Positions 25,528-33,922 of a stretch of DNA of 64,000 nucleotides are shown in pieces. Numbering within the stretch: position 1 is the stretch's first letter; every line of letters begins with the position of its first letter. The position numbers and the translations under genes are program-made. The notes beneath the pieces are model-generated. The model was not told where the DNA came from, did not search any database, and saw nothing but the letters and a program-made list of their open reading frames with translations. The DNA comes from Bradyrhizobium rifense (GTDB taxonomy: Bacteria; Pseudomonadota; Alphaproteobacteria; Rhizobiales; Xanthobacteraceae): positions 1 to 64,000 of the forward strand of contig NZ_VSSS01000040.1 in NCBI RefSeq assembly GCF_008123425.1, read 5' to 3'.

Positions 25528-27270
25528 TCAACGGCAATCGTCGTCGTCGCGATCGCACGGGCGGCCGCCGTCATGGTCGTCCGCATCACGACCAAGTCCT
25601 GTCTCCGGCGTGAACGAAACGCCCCGGAGCGCTTCGGCGAAGCGCGCGGTGCGCACCGTGGTGAACGTCTCGCCCGCAGGCAGCGCAGTCGCGGCAAGCT
25701 TGTCCTTGATCACGACAAGCCTGTTCGGATCAGCGCCCTGGTCGCCGCCGCCACTCACAGTGGAGGTGATCGCCCAGATCGATGCCGTGCCGTCGGGATT
25801 GACGCGTCCGATGATGTTACGCAGTCCATCGGTTGCGGGCGACCACGGCAGGCCGGTCGCAGCATTGTTGCCGGTCGGGTAGTCCCGCACGGTGTAGGGG
25901 ATGCCGAGACCAAGTCCAGCCTGCAGCGTGTAGCTCAGCTTCCAGGTCTTGGCCGTGTCATCGAACACCCATTTCTGCAAGCCCGCTCCGGTCTGGGCTG
26001 CAGCGGCGGTGTAGGTGTTGGTCGCGGCGCTGAAAGTATTGGTGCCGTCGCCCTCGTCAGCCACATAGAGCGTCTTGGCATCTGCGAACCAAACGCCGAA
26101 CGGGAACGAGGTCGCTGTCTTGGCGAGATTGGTCGGGAAACCCTTGAGCACGCACATGTTGTAGGGCGTGACGCCGAGCGTCTGAAGCTTCGAGGCATCA
26201 TAGTAGATCGGCGTCGTCGGCAGCTTTGCCGATGCGCTGGGCAGACCGACGCCATTGGGGCATGCCAGCGGCTTGCCATTGGCGTCGAAGCCCGAGGTGT
26301 CGATGAAGTACACCGTGTTGATGCCGTTGCCGCCGCTGCCTTTCGTCACATAGATCACGTCGTTGAACACGGTCAGGCCGCGGAAGTTGGTGTCCTTGCC
26401 AATCTTGTCCGCTTTCAGGCTCAACTGGGTAACATTGAAACTGCCGACCGGCGTCGGCAGGCCCGGATCAAGTTGGTTGACGAGCGGAGCCTTCGCAGCT
26501 GTCATAATCTGCGCGCCGGCACCGATGATTACGCCATTCGGCTGAGGATTGCTGCCGTTGCCGGCATTGCCTGTGGCATAGAACACGTTGGCGCCAGGCC
26601 GGTCGTTCAGAACAGCGGCGCGCCCGTTGTTGCCGCTATAGGCGTTGGTCTTGGTGAAGCGGAAACGGCCATGCTCGTCGACCGTCGCGATCACGCGCGA
26701 GAACGCCGATGTCACCGGGTTGGTCGAATCGACGACGTCCGGCGTATTGGAGTTGGATACGTCGACCGCGTCGATCGGAGCGAGGTAGCCCATAAACGAT
26801 ACGCTGTGGCGATCGATCGAGAGGTTCAGCCCGATTTCGGATTTCGACGGGAAACTCGTCACCATCTGGTCCCTGTTCGAGGTGACGCCGTGCTGACCGC
26901 TGTTCGGCACTTCCAGCGACTGGACGCGATGGCCGTTCAGCCGCAGTTCGTCGAGCACGATCTTGGCCGTGATGCCAAAAGAGCTGTCGACCAGATCGTT
27001 GCTGAACACCATCGGATAGATGCCATCCGTGGTCGCCGCGGCGCAATTGGGCGCCACGCAGTTCGGCGGCAATTGGGTGACGCCAGCCGTGATGTTTGAA
27101 GCCTTGTTGTCATAGACCGCCTTGCTCAAGAGCAAATGGCCCGGGCGAAAATGAAAATCGTCCTGATCGGCCCGCGCCGGCATGCTGGCTAGCGCGGTAG
27201 ACGCGAGCAAGGCAGACACCAACACAGTCCGCGGAAGCCCCACGAACGCGCGCAATCCTTTGGCAGCCAT
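25528..27270 (-). CDS. Exported beta-propeller-like protein of unknown function
   Basis: The 580-residue product has a long, clear Sec signal peptide (hydrophobic stretch about 12-30, cleavage near ARA). The mature part has repeated segments such as VIYVTKGSGGNG, TLYVADEGDGTN and GVWFADA spaced as in six- or seven-bladed propellers, and paired Cys residues (CVAPNCAA). The last residues are acidic and His/Cys rich (DADDHDGGRPCDRDDDDC), an unusual tail that could bind metal. I do not recognise a characterised family. It is a single gene, with no obvious partner; its neighbours are the binding-protein gene (convergent) and TauE/SafE. Confidence 0.75.
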   Translation of the reverse strand: MAAKGLRAFVGLPRTVLVSALLASTALASMPARADQDDFHFRPGHLLLSKAVYDNKASNITAGVTQLPPNCVAPNCAAATTDGIYPMVFSNDLVDSSFGITAKIVLDELRLNGHRVQSLEVPNSGQHGVTSNRDQMVTSFPSKSEIGLNLSIDRHSVSFMGYLAPIDAVDVSNSNTPDVVDSTNPVTSAFSRVIATVDEHGRFRFTKTNAYSGNNGRAAVLNDRPGANVFYATGNAGNGSNPQPNGVIIGAGAQIMTAAKAPLVNQLDPGLPTPVGSFNVTQLSLKADKIGKDTNFRGLTVFNDVIYVTKGSGGNGINTVYFIDTSGFDANGKPLACPNGVGLPSASAKLPTTPIYYDASKLQTLGVTPYNMCVLKGFPTNLAKTATSFPFGVWFADAKTLYVADEGDGTNTFSAATNTYTAAAAQTGAGLQKWVFDDTAKTWKLSYTLQAGLGLGIPYTVRDYPTGNNAATGLPWSPATDGLRNIIGRVNPDGTASIWAITSTVSGGGDQGADPNRLVVIKDKLAATALPAGETFTTVRTARFAEALRGVSFTPETGLGRDADDHDGGRPCDRDDDDCR

Positions 27271-27448
27271 TGGCGTTTCCCAGTTTTATGATTTTCGCAA
27301 GACGGACAGCGCGGCCAAATCGCCGCTCGTTGTGCACGCAGTCTGCGAGCGGACTGTTACAGGAATGCGAATGAGATGCGACGCGCCTCAGCTTCCGCTC
27401 ACGGCACTTGAGTCGCCGTTGTGGGCGACGAGCATCGCACGTCTCGCT

Positions 27449-28207
27449 TCACGCAAGATAGCCGGACACACCGTCCCACAGCAGCTTCATCGCCGTCACG
27501 ACCAGCAAGCCATAGCAGGCCCGATAGATCTGCTGCTGTTCGAGCCTGCCGTGCAGTCGCCAACCGAGCCACACGCCCGAGGGAATGGCGAGCAGGCACA
27601 CCGCCATCACGATCCAGACATTGCCGGCCGGCCGCACCAGCAGCAGCCACGGCATCGCCTTGGTGGCGTTGCCGACGGTGAAGAACAGACTTGTCGTCCC
27701 TGCGTAGACTTCCTTGCTGAGGCCAAGCGGCAGCAGATACATCGCCAGCGGCGGTCCGCCGGAATGCGCGACCATGGTGGTGACACCCGAGGCGAGCCCG
27801 GCCGCGACCGCCTTCGGCGTCGAACGCGGACGAATGGTGACCTTCGGATCGCTCACGAACCACAGGCCGACGAAGACCAGCGTGACGACCGCCATCACGA
27901 TCGCAACCGCACGGTGGTCGAGCACGCGGAACAGGAGATAACCAAGCGCAATGCCGACCACGAGCCCGGGCAACAGCAGCACGAGATCGGGCTTCGACCA
28001 GGTCGAGGGCTTCCAGTAGCGCAACGCGAACAGGTCCATCGCGATGAACAGCGGCGCGAGCAGGCCGCCGGCCGTCACCGGGTCCATCACGAACGACAGC
28101 AGCGGAATGCCAACAATGGAGAAGCCGCCGCCGAACGCGCCCTTCATGAAGCAGATCAGGAACACGCCGGCGAAGGCGATGATGATAGTCGAGACCGTCA
28201 ACTCCAT
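27449..28207 (-). CDS. TauE/SafE family sulfite exporter-like membrane protein
   Basis: The 252-residue protein has about seven or eight hydrophobic segments and two homologous halves with the TauE/SafE pattern (MKGAFGGGFSIVGIPLLSF near the start and GVTTMVAHSGGPPLAMYLL in the middle). Family members export sulfite, sulfoacetate or related C2 compounds; the true substrate is unknown here. It lies downstream of a small open frame (28265-28390) in the same direction and could be translated from the same mRNA. Confidence 0.92.
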   Translation of the reverse strand: MELTVSTIIIAFAGVFLICFMKGAFGGGFSIVGIPLLSFVMDPVTAGGLLAPLFIAMDLFALRYWKPSTWSKPDLVLLLPGLVVGIALGYLLFRVLDHRAVAIVMAVVTLVFVGLWFVSDPKVTIRPRSTPKAVAAGLASGVTTMVAHSGGPPLAMYLLPLGLSKEVYAGTTSLFFTVGNATKAMPWLLLVRPAGNVWIVMAVCLLAIPSGVWLGWRLHGRLEQQQIYRACYGLLVVTAMKLLWDGVSGYLA

Positions 28208-28264
28208 TTGCGCGTCTCCAATTCCCTCGTGCGCGAGTCCGGCGCTATCGTCCGGTTGGTGCGC

Positions 28265-28390
28265 TCAGTCCGCCCGCGACCCTGGATGCGAACTGTCCTT
28301 GCTCTCAAAAAAAGCGCCGGGCAGCGCTGAGGGCACTCCAAAGGTCAATCCAAGGAACGCCAGAAACAGATCGAAATAGCTGAGGTGCAT
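28265..28390 (-). CDS. Possible 41-residue membrane peptide upstream of TauE/SafE
   Basis: Reading on the minus strand, an ATG with GGAG nine bases upstream opens a 41-codon frame with one hydrophobic segment (FDLFLAFLGLTFGVPSALPG) and a charged tail. It ends 57 bases before the TauE/SafE start. It may be a leader or small membrane protein. Nothing else supports it and the size alone is not significant, so it is a weak call. Confidence 0.3.
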   Translation of the reverse strand: MHLSYFDLFLAFLGLTFGVPSALPGAFFESKDSSHPGSRAD

Positions 28391-28765
28391 TGTCGTTGCT
28401 CCACTTTCACCGAGCACATTCGGTGCAAGTTTCTCTTTAACTCAACAATGATCCGATCTATCTATCGGTACAATCCAAATATTGTACTCGGTTCAATTTA
28501 GATTGCCTCGCATACCGTCTCGGCCACGATGTCAGCCGCAAACCGGCGAGGATCCCAGCGCGAGCTGCACTGCCCTGCATGCCAGCCGGTGCGGAACGCC
28601 GTTCCGATTGCGGACGCCATGTCCCTCGCTGACCTGCCCCGATCCGATCACTTCGACGGTTGCGGTGGCTCCGGCCACGAGTTCGCTCCGCTCGGCGGGG
28701 TCGAGAGCGATCCGCACCGGGACACATTGCGCCAGGCGCATCGCGACAACTCGCAAACCCCTGGA
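28391..28765. other. Region with no intact gene next to the HlyD remnant
   Basis: Between the small frame at 28265-28390 and the SRPBCC gene at 28766 I see only the probable HlyD-type remnant (28532-28759). The strip 28440-28500 is AT-rich and may hold a promoter for the minus-strand small frame and TauE/SafE. Confidence 0.5.
28532..28759 (-). pseudogene. Probable C-terminal remnant of HlyD/EmrA-type membrane fusion protein
   Basis: On the minus strand a short frame contains RLAQCVPVRIALDPAERSE followed by LVAGATATVEV. This is the characteristic ending of HlyD/EmrA/AaeA-type membrane fusion proteins (typically QR.PVRI.LD... LVAGM.ATVEV). There is no start or N-terminal part upstream, where the SRPBCC-like gene stops at 28766. 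After the match the frame continues into unrelated sequence. I interpret it as a degenerate fragment left after a deletion; no partner efflux genes remain. Confidence 0.45.
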
Positions 28766-29239
28766 CTAAGCGGCGGCCCGGCCGGGACCGTTTGCGACAC
28801 CGTGTCGGAGCTCGATCGCCTTGACGGAGTTTTCGAATGCCGTCTTGAGGACGCTTCGACCGATCGTCCCGAGCACGAGGCCGAGGATCCATCCCTTAAG
28901 GTTCTTCCCCTCGCGCACGACGACGACGTCGATATCCGTCATGCCATCGATGCGGCGACGGAAGGTGTCGGTGTGGCCCGAGGCGCCGCCCCAGACGTTG
29001 GAATCAGTCGTGGTGAGGACGACGCGGTTGGGGTTGGACCAGTCGTAATGCAGCCGCTCCCAAATGCCGCGCGATCCCTCCGTCACGTCGGCGTCGGTGA
29101 GACCGAGATGATGCAGCTCGAGATCCTCATCGGCGCTGTTGCCGAACAATTTCTGACGGCCCGGACCGAAGTCGATCAGCCGGGCAATGTACTGCGAGGG
29201 CGTCAGGGTGGTGGTTCGATGTAGGCGGATCGTGGACAT
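28766..29239 (-). CDS. SRPBCC-like (START-fold) small protein
   Basis: The start is placed at ATG 29239 (MSTIRLHRTTTLTPSQYIAR), 16 bases after the preceding gene, with GGGAGCCCC just upstream. The 157-residue protein has the pattern of polyketide cyclase/SRPBCC proteins: an N-terminal strand and helix, a central ERLHYDWSNPNRVVLTTTDS block and a long C-terminal amphipathic helix. These bind hydrophobic ligands in a cavity. The ligand is unknown. It is probably cotranscribed with the exported protein at 29256-29582. Confidence 0.65.
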   Translation of the reverse strand: MSTIRLHRTTTLTPSQYIARLIDFGPGRQKLFGNSADEDLELHHLGLTDADVTEGSRGIWERLHYDWSNPNRVVLTTTDSNVWGGASGHTDTFRRRIDGMTDIDVVVVREGKNLKGWILGLVLGTIGRSVLKTAFENSVKAIELRHGVANGPGRAAA

Positions 29240-29255
29240 CTGGGGCTCCCGGAAT

Positions 29256-29582
29256 TCAGTTCGAGGCTGCATTCACATTGCGGATGAGCAGGCTGTCCCC
29301 GGTTCGGCTGACTTCCAGTGCGCCTGCCTGGGTCGGCGTCGAGAGCACGACGCGTTGACCGGGCGTCAGCACCGACACGAAGCGGACCGGCGTTCCGGTC
29401 TCGCCCTGCGCGAGCGTCGTGACGACGCGGAATCCATCGGGCTGGACCGTGTAATAGGTGACGCCGGACAGTTCGCCGAGCCGGACGCTTCGCCCTTCGA
29501 TCGGCTTCAGATCGCTGGCGTGGGCAGCACCCAGTGATGCGACGGTGAAAGCGGCTGCGAGAAGTGTGTTGCGGATCGACAT
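29256..29582 (-). CDS. Small exported protein of unknown function
   Basis: The 108-residue product has a typical signal peptide (MSIRNTLLAAAFTVASLGAA, cleavage after AHA). The mature 85 residues are beta-rich without a motif I recognise (LKPIEGRSVRLGELSGVTYY). It begins 102 bases upstream of the divergent LysR gene start and ends 16 bases before the SRPBCC gene, so the pair may form a small LysR-controlled operon. Confidence 0.75.
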   Translation of the reverse strand: MSIRNTLLAAAFTVASLGAAHASDLKPIEGRSVRLGELSGVTYYTVQPDGFRVVTTLAQGETGTPVRFVSVLTPGQRVVLSTPTQAGALEVSRTGDSLLIRNVNAASN

Positions 29583-29684
29583 CAGACCCTCCGTTGGCTT
29601 GGGCGGCGGGCGGGACGCCCGTCTGCTCCCTTGCCGCAGGACATGGGCCGGCTAAGATCATCGATCAAACAGATGGGGTCGATA

Positions 29685-30617
29685 ATGGGTATCGATGCTG
29701 TCAATCTCAGCCGTATCGACCTGAATTTGCTCGTACATCTCGGGGCGCTTCTAACCGAGCGAAGCGTGACGCGGGCGGCGGCCCGCGTCGGCATCGGTCA
29801 ATCGGCGATGAGCCATAACCTCGCGCGCCTGCGGGAGCTGTTCTCCGACGAGTTGTTGACCAGAGGCCCTGCCGGCATGCGCCTCACGCCGCGCGCGGCG
29901 ATATTGTTCGAGCCGGTGCAGGCCATGCTGGCGCAGGTCGAGGCACTGGTGTCACGCGAGCGGGCGTTCGATCCGGCAACGGCGGTGCGAACGTTCAGGT
30001 TCGGATTGCCGGACAGCATGGAGATCCTGTTCATGCCGTCGCTGCTCGCGCGCATGCGCGAGATCGCGCCTGGCATTCACCTCCGGCTCTACAATTTTGA
30101 CGCGTCGCGACTGCTTGACGACCTCGACTCCGACGAAATGGATATCGCCATCGGCTACGATGCCTTCCAGCAAGGGCAAGTCCACCACAAGCGCCGCAAG
30201 CTGTTCACCGAGAGCTATCTCTGCATGTTCAATGCCGAGAAGACGGGGATCACGGCCCCGATCTCGCTTGAAGACTATGTGCGGATCCCGCACGTGCTGA
30301 CCAGCCTCAGGCCCGGGCGCAGCGTCCGCGGCATTGTAGATGAAGCATTGGACAAACTTGGGCTGACCCGCTCGATTGCCCTCACCACGCCACGCTTCCT
30401 GACGGTCCCGTCTTTGGTGGCGCGCGCACCCGTGATCGTCACCATTCAGTCGCGCCTGGCGCGCCGCTTCGCCGCCGAGCTCGGGCTCAGCCTCAGCCCC
30501 CTCCCCGTGGAGCTGCGTGAGGTCACGGTCTCATTGCTGTGGCATGCGTCCTATGATCACGATCCGGCCCACGCATGGCTGCGCGAACAGGTGGCACAGC
30601 TTGCCGCCGAGCTGTGA
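29685..30617 (+). CDS. LysR family transcriptional regulator
   Basis: I place the start at ATG 29685 (MGIDAVNLSRIDLNLLVHLG); earlier in-frame starts add only a hydrophilic extension. The 310-residue protein has the LysR winged helix (RSVTRAAARVGIGQSAMSHN, LSDELLTRGPAGMRLTPRA) and an effector domain. The repeated ATCGAT sequences between 29658 and 29699 may be part of its own operator. Probable target genes are the divergent exported protein and SRPBCC gene. Confidence 0.9.
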   Translation: MGIDAVNLSRIDLNLLVHLGALLTERSVTRAAARVGIGQSAMSHNLARLRELFSDELLTRGPAGMRLTPRAAILFEPVQAMLAQVEALVSRERAFDPATAVRTFRFGLPDSMEILFMPSLLARMREIAPGIHLRLYNFDASRLLDDLDSDEMDIAIGYDAFQQGQVHHKRRKLFTESYLCMFNAEKTGITAPISLEDYVRIPHVLTSLRPGRSVRGIVDEALDKLGLTRSIALTTPRFLTVPSLVARAPVIVTIQSRLARRFAAELGLSLSPLPVELREVTVSLLWHASYDHDPAHAWLREQVAQLAAEL

Positions 30618-30629
30618 GCTCTTGCTCCC

Positions 30630-31349
30630 CTAGCAGCCGAGCCGATCGGCGACGCCGCCGAAATCCTTCGCCGCGATGTCCCATTGGCCCGTGGCTTCGA
30701 AATCGATCTTTTGCAGCGGACCGTATTCGGTCGGCCGTGCGACGAACGCGGTCTTCAGGCCGTATTTCTGCGCCGCCTTGAGGTCGTAATTGTGGGCTGC
30801 GACCATCATCACCTCTTCAGGTTTGAGGCACAGCAATCGCGCGGCGCCGAGATAGGTCTCGGGATCGGGCTTGTAATGCTCGAACAGCTCGGCCGACATG
30901 ATGAGGTCCCACGGGAGACCAGCGAACTTCGCCATGTTGGTCAGCAGCGCGACATTGCCGTTCGACAGCGGCGAGATCACGAATTTCGTCTTCAGCCGCG
31001 TCAGGCCGGCGACGCTGTCGGGCCAGGGATGCAGGCGGTGCCAGCCCTTGGTGAGATGATCGAGATCGGCCTCGGTGAGGCCTTTGATCGCGAACTGCTC
31101 GACCAGCTTCTCCAGCGAGCGGCGATGCAGATCGTCGAGCATGACATAGCCGCGCTCGGGATGCTTGCGCACGTCGTCCATCGAGGCCGAGTACACGGCG
31201 CGCCAGCCGTCGACCAGAGCGGTCCAGTCGGTGCTGATGCCGCGGCCCTTCCCCCACCACATGAAGTCGGTGATCAGGCTGGTGCGCCAGTCGACGACGG
31301 TACCGAACACGTCGAAGACGAGAGCTTTAACGCCGGAGAGATCGGACAT
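30630..31349 (-). CDS. Haloacid dehalogenase, type II (HAD superfamily)
   Basis: The 239-residue protein begins at ATG 31349 (MSDLSGVKALVFDVFGTVVDW), where the first Asp of VFDVFGT is the nucleophile; upstream in-frame starts are discarded because they run into the intergenic repeat. Further HAD motifs are ISPLSNGN (motif II) and the KPDPETY lysine (motif III), followed by VAAHNYDL (motif IV). The pattern matches L-2-haloacid dehalogenases, which hydrolyse 2-haloalkanoates, but close homologues also include phosphatases. It lies downstream of glpX in the same direction. Confidence 0.9.
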   Translation of the reverse strand: MSDLSGVKALVFDVFGTVVDWRTSLITDFMWWGKGRGISTDWTALVDGWRAVYSASMDDVRKHPERGYVMLDDLHRRSLEKLVEQFAIKGLTEADLDHLTKGWHRLHPWPDSVAGLTRLKTKFVISPLSNGNVALLTNMAKFAGLPWDLIMSAELFEHYKPDPETYLGAARLLCLKPEEVMMVAAHNYDLKAAQKYGLKTAFVARPTEYGPLQKIDFEATGQWDIAAKDFGGVADRLGC

Positions 31350-31380
31350 GTGCGCTTCCCCAAATGTTGTTTGTTCTTGG

Positions 31381-31418
31381 TCATTCCGGGATGCGCCGCG
31401 AGGCACAGCCCGGAATGA
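31381..31418. repeat. Intergenic palindromic repeat (TCATTCCGGG...CCCGGAATGA)
   Basis: Perfect 10-base inverted arms (31381-31390 and 31409-31418) surround a GC-rich loop. It lies in the gap between glpX and the dehalogenase gene on the minus strand. The sequence type is common in intergenic regions of Bradyrhizobium-like genomes; its role (mRNA stability, termination or repeat element) is not shown by the sequence. Confidence 0.75.
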
Positions 31419-31436
31419 GGGTCGCGTGTCGTTGGC

Positions 31437-32438
31437 TTAGTCGAGGTGGAACTTGGCGAGCTCGCGGTGCTCGGCCTTGATGTAGCGCACGGTGCCGGTG
31501 ACGGAGCGCATCACCACCGTCTCGGTCTCGATCACGCCGTCCTTGCGGAACTTGACGCCCGAGAGCAGCGAGCCCGTGGTGACGCCGGTGGCTGCGAACA
31601 GGCAGTCGCCGCGCGCCATGTCCTCGATGCCGTAGATCATCTTGGGATCGTTGACGCCCATCTTGGCGGCACGCTCGCGCTTCTCGTCGGAATCGAGGAT
31701 CAGACGGCACTGCATCTGGCCGCCGATGCAACGCAGCGCCACGGCCGCAAGCACGCCTTCCGGCGCGCCGCCGGTGCCGAGATACATGTCGACGCCGGTG
31801 TTATCGGGATCGGCGCAGTGGATCACGCCGGCGACGTCGCCGTCGGTGATGAGGCGCACGGCAGCTCCCGTCGAGCGCACGCTCTCGATGATGCTGGCGT
31901 GGCGCGGACGATCGAGCACGAGGACGGTGATGCCGTCAGGCTGGACGCCCTTGGCCTTGGCGAGACGGCGGACGTTCTCGGCCGGCGTCGCGTCGAGCTC
32001 GACGACGCCCTTGGCGTAGCCGGGGCCGACCGCGAGCTTCTGCATGTAGACGTCGGGCGCGTGCAGCAGCGTGCCGCCGTCGGCCATCGCCATGGTGGCG
32101 ATCGAACCCGGCATGTTCTTGGCGCACAGCGTGGTGCCTTCGAGCGGATCGACCGCGATATCGACTTCCGGACCGGCGTTCATGCCGACCTTCTCGCCGA
32201 TGAAGAGCATCGGCGCCTCGTCGCGCTCGCCCTCGCCGATCACGATGGTGCCCTGGATCGGCAGCTTGTTCAGCTCGCGGCGCATGGCATCGACGGCTGC
32301 CTGGTCGGCGGCCTTCTCCTGCCCGTGCCCGCGCAGCCGCGCCGACGACACCGCCGCCCGCTCCGTCACGCGCACGATCTCCAGCGTGAGAATACGCTCG
32401 AGCAACGCTTGCGGCGGCACTGAAATATGGGTCGACAT
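31437..32438 (-). CDS. glpX: Class II fructose-1,6-bisphosphatase
   Basis: The 333-residue GlpX-type protein contains VIGEGERDEAPMLFIGEKVG, the metal-binding DPLEGTTLCAKNMPG motif and CADPDNTGVDMYLGTGGAPEG. It hydrolyses fructose-1,6-bisphosphate to fructose-6-phosphate in gluconeogenesis, using divalent metal. It is located between hom and the dehalogenase gene, with 139 bases to hom including a palindromic repeat. In this chromosomal neighbourhood it is probably the housekeeping gluconeogenic enzyme. Confidence 0.95.
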   Translation of the reverse strand: MSTHISVPPQALLERILTLEIVRVTERAAVSSARLRGHGQEKAADQAAVDAMRRELNKLPIQGTIVIGEGERDEAPMLFIGEKVGMNAGPEVDIAVDPLEGTTLCAKNMPGSIATMAMADGGTLLHAPDVYMQKLAVGPGYAKGVVELDATPAENVRRLAKAKGVQPDGITVLVLDRPRHASIIESVRSTGAAVRLITDGDVAGVIHCADPDNTGVDMYLGTGGAPEGVLAAVALRCIGGQMQCRLILDSDEKRERAAKMGVNDPKMIYGIEDMARGDCLFAATGVTTGSLLSGVKFRKDGVIETETVVMRSVTGTVRYIKAEHRELAKFHLD

Positions 32439-32529
32439 CGGCTCACTCCTTCGGAACGTTTGGGACGGAAATCTCCGTCCGCATCAACTCGTAACACCCA
32501 CAGTTCGTTCGAACCGTGCGCTATTGTTT

Positions 32530-32578
32530 GAGCATGACCTTTCCGGAAAACCGCGTCACACTTTTCCGGGTCATACTC
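32530..32578. repeat. Intergenic palindromic repeat touching the hom stop codon
   Basis: The sequence GAGCATGACC(...)GGTCATACTC with inner CCGGAAAA/TTTTCCGG arms forms a 49-base near-palindrome. It belongs to a well-known intergenic repeat type of Rhizobiales. Its last base (32578) is also the first base, on the plus strand, of the hom stop codon (32578-32580), so the element abuts the end of the gene directly. Confidence 0.8.
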
Positions 32579-33894
32579 TAGTTCTTCTCGATCCTGATGA
32601 CCTGCGGCCGTCCGCTGATCACCTTGTCCTTCTGCACGGCGGCGAGTGCGCGGCGCACCGCGTCCTCATGCGTGGCATAGGTGATCAGGATGACGGGCAC
32701 GGGCACCGCCTTGCCATCGGCCGGAGCAGCGCCGCCATTGGGATGGCGCTGCACGATCGACTCGATCGAAATCTTCTGCTCTGCGAGCCGGGTCGCGATC
32801 GCAGCCGCGGTGCCCGGGAAATCGCGCGCCAGGAGGCGGATGTAATAGCCGCCCTCGTGCCGCTCCATCGGTGCCTTCTTGGTGTCGCGCAGTTGCGCGA
32901 TCGGCCGGCCGAACGGATTGGCGCGGATCCCGCGCGCGACGTCGGCGATATCGGCGACGACGGCGGATGCGGTCGCAGCTCCGCCTGCACCGGGGCCGAC
33001 CAGCGTGATCGGCGGAATGCCCTCGCCATCGATCGTGACCGCGTTGGTGACACCCATCACCTGTGCGATCGAAGAGGTTTTTGGAACCATGGTCGGATGC
33101 ACGCGCTGCTCGATACCCTTGGCGGTGCGAACGGCAACACCGAGCAGCTTGAGCCGGTAACCGAGATCGTCAGCGGCGCGCAGATCTTCCGGCGCGATGG
33201 AGGAGATACCTTCGACATACACCGCGCTTTGAGCAACTTTCGTGCCGAAAGCGAGGCTGGCGAGAATGGCGAGCTTTTGCGCGGTGTCGTGGCCGTCGAC
33301 GTCGAAGGACGGATTGGCCTCGGCATAGCCCAGCCGCTGCGCATCCTTGAGGCACTCGGCAAACGACAGGCCCTCCTGCTCCATCCGGGTCAGGATGTAA
33401 TTGCAGGTGCCGTTGAGGATGCCGTAGACGCGATTGATGCCGGTTCCCGCAAGACCTTCGCGTAACGTCTTGATGACAGGGATCGCGGCGCCGACCGCTG
33501 CCTCGAAATTCAGCGCACCGCCATGCTTTTCGGCGGCTTTTGCCAGCTTCAGGCCGTGCTTGGCGAGCAACGCCTTGTTGGCGGTGACGACCGACTTGCC
33601 GGCATTCAACGCGGCTTCAACCGCCGAGAGCGCGGGATCGCCGGCGCCGCCCATCAGCTCGACAAAACAGTCGATGCCGGGATGCGTGGCGAGCGCCATC
33701 GGATCCTTCGCCCATTCGACTCCGCGCAGATCGATGCTGCGCTTCTTGGCCTTCGAGCGCGCGGTGACGGCGACGACGCGGATGCCGCGGCCGCTACGGC
33801 CCGCGAGCACGCGCGCCTGCGTTTCAATCAAACGGACAACTTCGGCGCCCACGGTGCCGAGCCCCGCTATGCCCACTTTCAGGGGTGCAACCAT
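32578..33894 (-). CDS. hom: Homoserine dehydrogenase
   Basis: The 438-residue enzyme has an N-terminal Rossmann domain (VGIAGLGTVGAEVVRLI), a central catalytic domain with ANKALLAKHG and TYNSILNGTCNYILTRM-like NGTCNYIL, and a C-terminal ACT domain with FPGTAAAIATRLAEQKISIE. It converts aspartate semialdehyde to homoserine, the branch point for threonine and methionine synthesis; the ACT domain is typical of threonine feedback control. It is 28 bases after the aminotransferase gene in the same direction, and its stop codon lies at the edge of the palindromic repeat. Confidence 0.96.
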   Translation of the reverse strand: MVAPLKVGIAGLGTVGAEVVRLIETQARVLAGRSGRGIRVVAVTARSKAKKRSIDLRGVEWAKDPMALATHPGIDCFVELMGGAGDPALSAVEAALNAGKSVVTANKALLAKHGLKLAKAAEKHGGALNFEAAVGAAIPVIKTLREGLAGTGINRVYGILNGTCNYILTRMEQEGLSFAECLKDAQRLGYAEANPSFDVDGHDTAQKLAILASLAFGTKVAQSAVYVEGISSIAPEDLRAADDLGYRLKLLGVAVRTAKGIEQRVHPTMVPKTSSIAQVMGVTNAVTIDGEGIPPITLVGPGAGGAATASAVVADIADVARGIRANPFGRPIAQLRDTKKAPMERHEGGYYIRLLARDFPGTAAAIATRLAEQKISIESIVQRHPNGGAAPADGKAVPVPVILITYATHEDAVRRALAAVQKDKVISGRPQVIRIEKN

Positions 33895-33922
33895 GATGCT
33901 TTAGTGAACCTGCAGAAGAGAA

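Noticed and set aside
25381..27099. 572-codon plus-strand frame
   Set aside because: It is antisense to the exported protein gene, which has a signal peptide and a coherent composition.
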